A DNA stretch of 10,780 nucleotides from CBDUBS01 sp965365445 (GTDB taxonomy: Bacteria > Bacteroidota > Rhodothermia > Rhodothermales > DASSAV01): positions 1 to 10,780 of the forward strand of contig CBDUBS010000120.1 of assembly GCA_965365445.1 (NCBI GenBank), read 5' to 3'. Below are positions 1 to 5,028 of the stretch, one piece after another. The notes below the pieces were generated by a model. The model was not told the DNA's origin, did not search any database, and saw only the letters and a list, made by a program, of their open reading frames with translations. The stretch's first letter is position 1, and each line of letters starts with the position of its first letter. The position numbers were made by a program, and so were the translations under genes.

Positions 1-159
1 GCGCAGACCGTCCATTCGTCGCTCTCGGCCGCCACCCTCGGCCGTAATCTCATCCGAGCCCTGGAGATCTATGCCGACATCCTCCTGCGGCCCAGGCTCG
101 ACTCGGACGAGGTCGAGCCGATCCGGGATCTGGGCTTGTGCGGTCATCCATGCGGATAA
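1..159 (+). pseudogene. M16 (insulinase/pitrilysin-like) peptidase fragment, truncated at both ends
   Basis: Frame 1 is open from the window edge to a stop at 157-159. About 40 residues up to base 132 read like the interior of an M16 zinc metallopeptidase: a His-Ser-Ser-Leu-Ser-Ala stretch, then ALEIYADILLRPRL and an acidic ...EVEPIRDL segment. That is the usual pattern where M16 proteins scan for paired domains (family knowledge, not a search). Hand-counted base use over codons 1-44 is about 70% GC at position 1, 43% at position 2 and 86% at position 3, a textbook coding signature for this strand and frame. After IRDL, family members normally continue with an ALQ-type helix. Here the frame instead gives eight unrelated residues (GLCGHPCG) and stops. 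The catalytic HxxEH region would lie outside the window. It could be a gene broken by rearrangement or an assembly join. Confidence 0.5.
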
Positions 160-201
160 CGACACGGAAAGGAGCAGAAAGAAGTACCGAGCGGGTTGCA
201 T
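1..201 (-). CDS. Start of a secreted protein: signal peptide, rest uncertain (partial)
   Basis: An ATG at 201-199 opens a frame that runs off the window edge (67 codons). Its first 24 residues form a convincing Sec signal peptide: MQPAR, a hydrophobic core YFFLLLSVSLSAW, and a cleavage region ending TAQAQ near base 130. The following residues (IPDRLDLVRVEP...) are acidic and not recognised. They lie antisense, codon-aligned, to the M16-like stretch, which has the better coding signature, so the real part of this gene may end at about base 130. The gene would be divergent from the MscS gene at 344, with about 140 bases of shared promoter region between them. No clear Shine-Dalgarno site is visible. 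Either this is a genuine gene whose body is cut off by a rearrangement, or the frame is fortuitous. Confidence 0.35.
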   Translation of the reverse strand, partial: MQPARYFFLLLSVSLSAWMTAQAQIPDRLDLVRVEPGPQEDVGIDLQGSDEITAEGGGRERRMDGLR

Positions 202-343
202 GGGTGAGATCGGGAAAAAGGGATGGATGTGCGGCATGATAATCACAACCCTTTCACTTCCCAATCCCGACGGCCGCAGGATGTTGCGAACGGTGTTTCG
301 TAGGATGTGAACCGCCGCTCGTGTCGTAACCATTCCTGCCGCC

Positions 344-1624
344 ATGCATCGCATCCTGCCCGCTCTCGTGTGGTTCTGCCTCGCCTCGCCCCTTCTGGCG
401 CAGGCCCCGGATTCGGCAGCCGGGAGCCCGATCAGCCTGGAGGCGGCGCCGGACAGCCTGGTGGCGAACCGGCTGCGGCGCATTTTCTCCGCCGTGGACG
501 AATTCGAGCGCATCAGGGTAGGGGTGACGAACGGCGTGGTGCGCCTCACCGGAACTGTGCTTCAGGCGGCCTCCGCCGACCGGGCGGAGGAGTTGGCCGC
601 CCGCGTGGAAGGGGTGCTGTACGTGGATAACGATGTGGAGTCGGAAACGAATGTGGAGCTGCGGGTCAACCCGGCGCTGGAGCGCTTGCAGGAGTACTAT
701 CGGAATGCTTCGTCGTTTCTCCCCGTTCTGGCGGTGGCCTTTCTGGTCATCCTCGTTTTCTGGGTGGTATCCTATTTCATAGGCAAGTGGCGGGCGCCGG
801 TTACGCATCTGGGACTCAATCCGCTCGTATGGGGCCTGATGCGCCGCCTGCTGCGAAGCCTCGTATTCGTGACCGGGCTCGTCCTCGCCTTCGACATCCT
901 GGGGATTACCACTATGGTGGGCGCGTTGCTGGGCGCGGCCGGCGTCGTCGGGCTTGCCCTCGGATTTGCATTTCAGGACATCGTGGAGAACTACCTGGCG
1001 GGGATGCTGCTCAGCATCCGCCGGCCTTTCCGCATCAACGATCTCGTTCGGATCGGCGATCACGAGGGCCGCGTCGTCCGCCTGACCTCGCGGGAACTGC
1101 TCCTGTTATCGCTCGACGGCAACCACATCCGCCTGCCGAATGCTACGGTATTCAAAAGCACGCTCATCAACTACACGCTCAACCACCGCCGGTTGTTTTC
1201 CTTCGACGTAGGCATAGGCCCCGGCGAGGATCTGGAAAAAGGAATGGAGGTCGGCGTGTCGACGCTGGCGGCCATGAACGGCGTGATGAACGATCCCCCG
1301 CCGTTTTCCCGCGTGCAGGAGCTGGGAGAATCGTCGGTGGTGGTGCGCTACTTCGGATGGGTAGACCAGGAGGCGGCCGATTACTTCAAGGTGCGCTCCG
1401 AGGCGATCCGGGTGGTAAAACGCGCCCTGGATGAAGCAGAGGTCGAGTTGCCGGAGCCGATATACCGGGTCGTTTACCAGAAATACGTACCCCCGCCCCG
1501 TCCGGCGAGAGAAGCGTCATCCGCCCTCGAGGAGGCGCGTTCCGTAGAGGCCAACCCGGACCGGGCGCTGGACGAACAGATCCGGGAAGAAATCACCCGC
1601 AACGACGGCGAGAATTACCTCTGA
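344..1624 (+). CDS. BON-domain mechanosensitive ion channel, MscS family
   Basis: A 426-residue inner-membrane channel of the small-conductance mechanosensitive family, which releases solutes on hypo-osmotic shock. Residues 1-20 are a signal peptide or first membrane segment (cleavage-like ...PLLAQ). Residues about 38-105 are a BON domain, with GVTNGVVRLTGTV and later VEGVLYVDNDVE as its core. Membrane segments follow at about 125-147, 170-188 and 190-212. The third carries the Gly/Ala-rich pore helix (GALLGAAGVVGLALGFAFQD) running into the MscS signature NYLAG and RPFRINDLVRIG. The beta domain (GRVVRLTSRELLLLSLDGNHIRLPN) and alpha/beta C-terminal domain follow. The last 35 residues are a charged tail. 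BON domains are thought to bind phospholipid or other envelope ligands, so this one probably sits in the periplasm; that is inference. ATG 344 is the first start that includes the signal peptide. A separate BON protein converges on it downstream. Confidence 0.93.
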   Translation: MHRILPALVWFCLASPLLAQAPDSAAGSPISLEAAPDSLVANRLRRIFSAVDEFERIRVGVTNGVVRLTGTVLQAASADRAEELAARVEGVLYVDNDVESETNVELRVNPALERLQEYYRNASSFLPVLAVAFLVILVFWVVSYFIGKWRAPVTHLGLNPLVWGLMRRLLRSLVFVTGLVLAFDILGITTMVGALLGAAGVVGLALGFAFQDIVENYLAGMLLSIRRPFRINDLVRIGDHEGRVVRLTSRELLLLSLDGNHIRLPNATVFKSTLINYTLNHRRLFSFDVGIGPGEDLEKGMEVGVSTLAAMNGVMNDPPPFSRVQELGESSVVVRYFGWVDQEAADYFKVRSEAIRVVKRALDEAEVELPEPIYRVVYQKYVPPPRPAREASSALEEARSVEANPDRALDEQIREEITRNDGENYL

Positions 1625-1625
1625 A

Positions 1626-1648
1626 CCTGCCGGCAAGAAGCCGGCGGG
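1626..1648. terminator. Candidate bidirectional hairpin between two convergent genes
   Basis: A 9-bp stem (CCTGCCGGC with GCCGGCGGG, one T-G wobble) closes an AAGAA loop two bases after the MscS stop codon. It fills the 48-base gap between the convergent MscS and BON genes. A competing pairing, GCCGGCG with CGCCGGC, uses bases 1640-1660. Neither side carries a T-tract, so it is not a classical intrinsic terminator. It could still block read-through from both sides or protect 3' ends. Confidence 0.4.
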
Positions 1649-1672
1649 GAAGATTCGCCGGCGTTTCGGGCC

Positions 1673-1948
1673 TCATTCGGGGGTAGGCCGACTGGTTCGT
1701 ACGTTTACCGCCCGGACGCCTGGAACCGAACGGATGAGCGCTTCCAGTTTACGAAGGTCGGACCCGGGCGAACCATGCAGCGTAACGACGCCGTTTCGCA
1801 CCACCGTATGCAACCCGAGACGGACGAGTTCCGTTCCGGCAAACGTATGTACCAGCCGGGAGAGGGCGCGGTCCTCACGCCGGCTGCGGCGCCCACCCGT
1901 GAAGGACCGGCGAACTGCGGAGAGCCATAGAGCAATGGAGGCGCGCAC
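1673..1948 (-). CDS. Small stand-alone BON-domain protein
   Basis: A 91-residue protein from a GTG start (the first usable start after a long startless stretch). Residues about 28-85 form one BON domain: a helix (ALSRLVHTFAGTELVRLGLH), then VRNGVVTLHGSPGSDLRKLEALI, and the closing strand VPGVRAVNVRT. The NGVVTLHG core matches that of the BON domain in the adjacent MscS channel (NGVVRLTG). The N-terminus has a short hydrophobic patch (SIALWLSAV) followed by an Arg-rich stretch (RRSRRED), so export is uncertain. The gene is convergent with the channel gene. Proteins of this size with a single BON domain are often tied to osmotic or envelope stress (OsmY-like, which has two BON domains). A role alongside the channel is inference. 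Confidence 0.72.
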   Translation of the reverse strand: MRASIALWLSAVRRSFTGGRRSRREDRALSRLVHTFAGTELVRLGLHTVVRNGVVTLHGSPGSDLRKLEALIRSVPGVRAVNVRTSRPTPE

Positions 1949-2192
1949 GGCGAGGCGTTGCAGGTTGCTGATAACGTTATAGTTATACGCATATCTGGCG
2001 GCCTTATTCCGGCGTTACCGGATCGTCGCTACCGGTGGTGTACCCGGCCGTTATGACCTGCACTGACCGGCGGTTCGCACCGTTCGTACAACCGGAAGTT
2101 TTACGGGGAGCTTTAAGTTTTCGTCCGGAGGGGACGATACTACGCAGAACCCCCAGGGGGCTTTCATTCCTGAATGTCAAACCGAGAAGGCT
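1949..2192. other. Divergent intergenic region with AT-rich patch and promoter-like element
   Basis: This 244-base gap lies between the divergent BON and FlgM-like genes. It has an AT-rich stretch with the palindrome ATAACGTTAT (1971-1980), likely the promoter zone of the leftward BON gene. It also holds the sigma-28-like element at 2114-2140 and two short inverted repeats near the FlgM-like start: CCCCC-A-GGGGG (2150-2160) and CATTC-CT-GAATG (2165-2176). I see no convincing gene. The open frames crossing it lack recognisable protein sequence. Confidence 0.5.
2114..2140 (+). promoter_or_regulatory. Sigma-28 (FliA)-like promoter upstream of the FlgM-like gene
   Basis: TAAG at 2114-2117, a 15-base spacer, then GACGATAC at 2133-2140. 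The enteric FliA consensus is TAAA-N15-GCCGATAA, so this matches 3 of 4 and 6 of 8 positions at the exact spacing. The -10 ends 52 bases before the ATG at 2193. An inverted repeat TCGTCC-GGAGG-GGACGA (2121-2137) fills the spacer and could be an operator or chance. Support comes from a similar element at the chemoreceptor gene and from the FlgM-like product. There is no experimental evidence. Confidence 0.4.
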
Positions 2193-2396
2193 ATGGTCAC
2201 GAGTAGCGGCATGGAGGGCTTCGAATTTGCGCGCCGGGCCTTGCAAGCCGTCTCGAATCTCGGGATGAATCAGTCGGCGCAGGTATTGGAGCGCCTTAAA
2301 ACAGGGTACTATACGTCGGAGGAAGTGACACAGGAGTTGGCGCAGCGCATAGCGGAGGACATGGGGCCGGAATGTGGAGCGAGATTCATGAAATGA
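2193..2396 (+). CDS. Small FlgM-like protein (putative anti-sigma-28 factor)
   Basis: A 67-residue, helical, mixed-charge protein with no signal peptide or membrane segment. The C-terminal half (SAQVLERLKTGYYTSEEV followed by TQELAQRIAEDM) resembles the FlgM core, where an R/K-rich helix, a Gly-Tyr/Thr-Tyr turn and a second helix ending in 'iA..i' bind sigma-28. This is pattern recognition only. FlgM holds FliA inactive until the hook-basal body can export it. The ATG at 2193 is preceded by GAGAAGG two bases upstream, a close but plausible ribosome binding site. An in-frame ATG at 2211 is an alternative. The last 11 bases overlap the 3' end of the convergent sigma-54 regulator gene. The location beside a FlgS/FlgR-like pair and a sigma-28-like promoter supports the call. 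It could also be an unrelated small helical protein. Confidence 0.55.
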   Translation: MVTSSGMEGFEFARRALQAVSNLGMNQSAQVLERLKTGYYTSEEVTQELAQRIAEDMGPECGARFMK

Positions 2397-3774
2397 GCCC
2401 GTCCTCCCGGTACTTGCGTAGTTTGTTTCGTATGGTGCGCGCGCTGATGCCCAGGCGTTCAGCGGCAAGCTGCTGATTGTTTCCCGTCTCCTCGAGAGCG
2501 CCGAGGATCATTTCGCGTTCCATGTCGTCGATGGTGGCCGCACGGGAGCCCGCCTGGCGCAGGTCCGGCTTTTCTTTTTGCTCGGCGTCGGAGAAGAAGT
2601 TGTTGAATACGTCGTCGGGTTCGACGAGCGGGCGCTCGGCAGAGAGCAGGACGCCGCGCTGGACCAGGTTTTCGAGCTGGCGGACGTTGCCGATCCAGGG
2701 GTACGCCTGAAACTGCCCCATGAGATCGGGAGAAATCTCCTTGGGTGGAAGCCCGTACAGGTCGCAGTATTTCTGGACGAAATGCCGGGCGAGCAATCCG
2801 ATATCCGACGGGCGCTCCCGCAGGGGAGGAACCGTGAGGGGGAACACCGAAAGGCGGTGATAGAGGTCCTCCCGGAACAGCCCCCGCCCGATGGCGTCGG
2901 CCAGGATCCGGTTGCTGGTCGCGATGACGCGCACGTCCACCTTTTGCGGCTCCGAGGCGCCGACTTTCTGGAACTCCTGCTCCTGGAGGACGCGGAGGAG
3001 CTTGGCCTGAACCGGCAGGTCGATCTCGGTGATTTCGTCCAGCAACAGCGTACCGTGGTCGGCTCGCTCGAACGCGCCGATCATGTCGTCGATCGCGCCG
3101 GTGAAGGCGCCTTTGCGATGGCCGAACAGGTGGCTCTCGACGAGCTCACGGGGCAGGTTGGCGCAGTTCAGCGTGATGTACGGCCCTTCGGAGCGGTCGG
3201 ACATATGGTGGATGAGGCGGGCAAGGATTTCCTTTCCGGTGCCGCTTTCCCCCTGGATAAATACGGGCGCCTTGTTCCGCGCGACGAGCGGCAGAAGGCC
3301 CTTGAGCTGCCGGATGCTCGGATGCTCGCCCACGTAATCGACGACGTTCGAGTTTTTGCGGGCGCTTTTGCGCCGCGCTTTCGGGGCGGCGGGTTCCACG
3401 TCGGCGGAGGAAGCCAGAATCGTCTGGACGCGCTCCACGAGTTCCGTCGTGGAGAACGGCTTCGGGATGTAATCGATGGCTCCCGTTTGCATGGTCCGCA
3501 CGGCGTGCTGCACGTTGGCGTGAGCCGTTATCATGATGACCCGCGTCTCCGGATACTCGGAGCGGATGTGCGCCAGCAGCTCCAGTCCGTCCATGTCCGG
3601 CATCATGAAATCGGTGACGACCAGATCAAAACGGTTTTTTTTGAGTTCTTCGACGGCCTGCATGGCCGTCAGGCACCCGGTAACCTTGATGCCGTGGCGG
3701 GAGAACAGGCGCTCGAACAGCCCGTGGAGGAGTTGCTCGTCATCGACGAACAGGATATGGTACTGCGGGTCCAT
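2386..3774 (-). CDS. Sigma-54-dependent response regulator, NtrC/FlgR family
   Basis: A 462-residue DNA-binding enhancer protein with three domains. The receiver (about 5-120) keeps the acidic pair Asp11-Asp12, phospho-acceptor Asp55, Thr83 and Lys105. The AAA+ domain (about 145-380) has Walker A GESGTGKE (175-182), the sigma-54 contact loop GAFTGA (222-227), Walker B TLLLDEI (242-248), and an arginine-finger region FREDLYHRL. A Fis-type helix-turn-helix (about 415-460) includes NNQQLAAERLGISARTIRNKL. All key residues are present, so it should be able to activate RNA polymerase-sigma-54. It lies 112 bases downstream of a cytoplasmic histidine kinase on the same strand, its probable partner, and converges on a FlgM-like gene. 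The closest functional models are FlgR, FleR/FlrC and AtoC/ZraR types. The flagellar role is inferred from context only. Confidence 0.92.
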   Translation of the reverse strand: MDPQYHILFVDDEQLLHGLFERLFSRHGIKVTGCLTAMQAVEELKKNRFDLVVTDFMMPDMDGLELLAHIRSEYPETRVIMITAHANVQHAVRTMQTGAIDYIPKPFSTTELVERVQTILASSADVEPAAPKARRKSARKNSNVVDYVGEHPSIRQLKGLLPLVARNKAPVFIQGESGTGKEILARLIHHMSDRSEGPYITLNCANLPRELVESHLFGHRKGAFTGAIDDMIGAFERADHGTLLLDEITEIDLPVQAKLLRVLQEQEFQKVGASEPQKVDVRVIATSNRILADAIGRGLFREDLYHRLSVFPLTVPPLRERPSDIGLLARHFVQKYCDLYGLPPKEISPDLMGQFQAYPWIGNVRQLENLVQRGVLLSAERPLVEPDDVFNNFFSDAEQKEKPDLRQAGSRAATIDDMEREMILGALEETGNNQQLAAERLGISARTIRNKLRKYREDGLIS

Positions 3775-3886
3775 AAGCGATGGGTTCAGCCTGGCTTATC
3801 CGGAAAACCGGCAGGAATGTACGGCGAAACAGACACCGGAACACGTTTCCGGGCCTAATTCGTGCAAATCTCGTGAGGACAGGCGA

Positions 3887-4576
3887 TTAGCTTCCCGTAC
3901 ACAGGGGTAGCGTGAGTGTAAAGCAGGCGCCCGTATCCGCATCGTTCGAGGCAAGATACAATTGGCCGTGATGGGCTTCCACTATGCGACGGGCCATAGC
4001 GAGGCCCACGCCCAGGTTGTCGGGTTTCGTGGTATAGAAGGGCTGGAAAACGGTTATGTGAGGCTCCGGGGCGTCGATGGAGCCGTCGTTCCACACGTCG
4101 AAGCGCAGGGAACCCTCCGAATCGGAGAGGTGGATCCGCACGCCGCCCCCGGTGCGGGTGGCGTCGAGCGCATTCTGAATGAGCACGAGCAGGGCCTGTT
4201 TGATCTGGTGCGGGTCGGCCTGAAGGAGGCGGCCCGCCGACAGGCGGGAATCGAGCGTGATGCGGCCCAGGTCGTCCTCGTCGATGCCGAGCAGGACTTC
4301 CTGAAACAGCCCGATGGGGTCCAGGGTAACCGGAGCCGGCATCGCCGGGCGGCTGTAAAGAACGAGGTCGGTGAGGACGCGGTCCATGCGGGCTACTCCC
4401 TCCAGGATGCGCAGGGCGAGTTCGCGTTGCTCCCTGTCGGCGAGCGAGTAGGCGAGCAGGTCGGAATAGCCCTCGATGCCCGCGATGAGGCTGCGGAGGC
4501 GATGAGCGAGCACGCCCGCAATGTCGGAGAGGGCGCGGTCTTTTTCTCGTTGCTGTTTATCTGTAGCGGATCCCAT
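3887..4576 (-). CDS. Cytoplasmic sensor histidine kinase paired with the sigma-54 regulator
   Basis: A 229-residue kinase consisting only of a HisKA dimerisation/phosphoacceptor segment and a HATPase_c domain, with no membrane segment and no recognised sensor domain. The phosphoacceptor is probably His25 in GVLAHRLRSLIAGIEGYSD. The N-box is QALLVLIQNALDAT, the F-box FQPFYTTK, and the G2 box NLGVGLAMARRIVEAHHG. The H-box is unusual: the acidic residue normally following His is Arg, and the Pro of HExRxPL is absent. FleS/FlrB-type flagellar kinases also lack the acidic residue (Gln there). The frame is open 37 codons further upstream (to 4687), but those codons give an Arg/Pro-rich segment without family character, so I chose the ATG at 4576-4574. 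The gene is transcribed with the downstream regulator (112-base gap). The missing sensor suggests cytoplasmic or partner-protein input, as in FlgS. Confidence 0.85.
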   Translation of the reverse strand: MGSATDKQQREKDRALSDIAGVLAHRLRSLIAGIEGYSDLLAYSLADREQRELALRILEGVARMDRVLTDLVLYSRPAMPAPVTLDPIGLFQEVLLGIDEDDLGRITLDSRLSAGRLLQADPHQIKQALLVLIQNALDATRTGGGVRIHLSDSEGSLRFDVWNDGSIDAPEPHITVFQPFYTTKPDNLGVGLAMARRIVEAHHGQLYLASNDADTGACFTLTLPLCTGS

Positions 4577-4972
4577 AGTCTTGAACGTACGCGCCGACGC
4601 CGCCTCCCGGAAACTACGTCGGCGCTGCCCGGGGGTTGACGGGAAAGGATGCGTCAGGGATTTTACCGGCCTGAAGTACGGCGGCAAGGTTTTCCCGCTG
4701 CGCCGGCTGGAATAACGACGAACAAAGGATATGCCATTCGCCGGACTCTCTCCCTGCGTAATAGGTCCGTCTGATTCGACACCCTTCAGGGTGTGCTCCG
4801 GGAATTATCGGCTGAGGATGCCCAACCGGGCAAGTGGACAGGCTGAACGTCATCCCCGACCAGGGGGAGCGGAACGACACCTGTTAGCCCCTTCATAACG
4901 TGCATTACTTGGGGAAATGAAAAGGAGCGGGGGCGTTGATCCCTTCGGCTATCTGCGAGGGGTAGGGTTACG
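4577..4972 (-). other. Long upstream/leader region of the kinase-regulator operon
   Basis: About 390 bases between the kinase start and the chemoreceptor terminator carry no convincing gene. On the - strand, in order toward the kinase, I see GCCGATAA (4812-4805, a perfect FliA-type -10 but with no matching -35), a hairpin ACACCC-TGAA-GGGTGT (4794-4779), and a sigma-54-like element (4736-4722). The promoter for the two-component operon must lie here unless the operon starts even further upstream, which the terminator at 5005-4973 argues against. Confidence 0.45.
4722..4736 (-). promoter_or_regulatory. Candidate sigma-54 promoter upstream of the kinase gene
   Basis: The - strand reads TGGCATATCCTTTGT. 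Against the -24/-12 consensus TGGCAC-N5-TTGC it has the -24 GG, correct spacing and TTG at -12, but the critical GC at -12 is GT. The element lies about 145 bases upstream of the preferred kinase ATG. Sigma-54 autoregulation would make sense for this operon. One mismatch at a key base keeps this weak. Confidence 0.25.
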
Positions 4973-5005
4973 AAAAACCCGGCCGCCTCGTACGGGCGGC
5001 CGGGT
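4973..5005 (-). terminator. Rho-independent terminator of the chemoreceptor gene
   Basis: On the - strand an 11-bp perfect GC-rich stem (ACCCGGCCGCC with GGCGGCCGGGT) closes a 7-base loop and is followed directly by TTTTT. It begins 24 bases after the chemoreceptor stop codon. This is the clearest intrinsic terminator in the window, and it separates the chemoreceptor from the downstream kinase-regulator operon on the same strand. Confidence 0.9.
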
Positions 5006-5028
5006 ATAATTCGTACGGGTTTGGAATA

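Noticed and set aside
254..1063. Long antisense open frame (269 codons) opposite the MscS gene
   Set aside because: It runs opposite a gene with clear MscS motifs, and its translation is low-complexity His/Arg/Glu-rich; typical antisense shadow in GC-rich DNA.
2004..2468. 154-codon - strand frame over the FlgM-like gene and the divergent gap
   Set aside because: It overlaps two better-supported genes and a promoter region, and its translation shows no recognisable family.
2578..3858. 426-codon + strand frame opposite the sigma-54 regulator
   Set aside because: The - strand has complete receiver, AAA+ and HTH motifs; the + translation has no domain character.
3775..3886. Possible terminator or separate promoter between kinase and sigma-54 regulator (CCGGAA-N5-TTCCGG)
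   Set aside because: The 6-bp stem has no T-run and the genes are co-oriented; an operon with a spacer hairpin is simpler.
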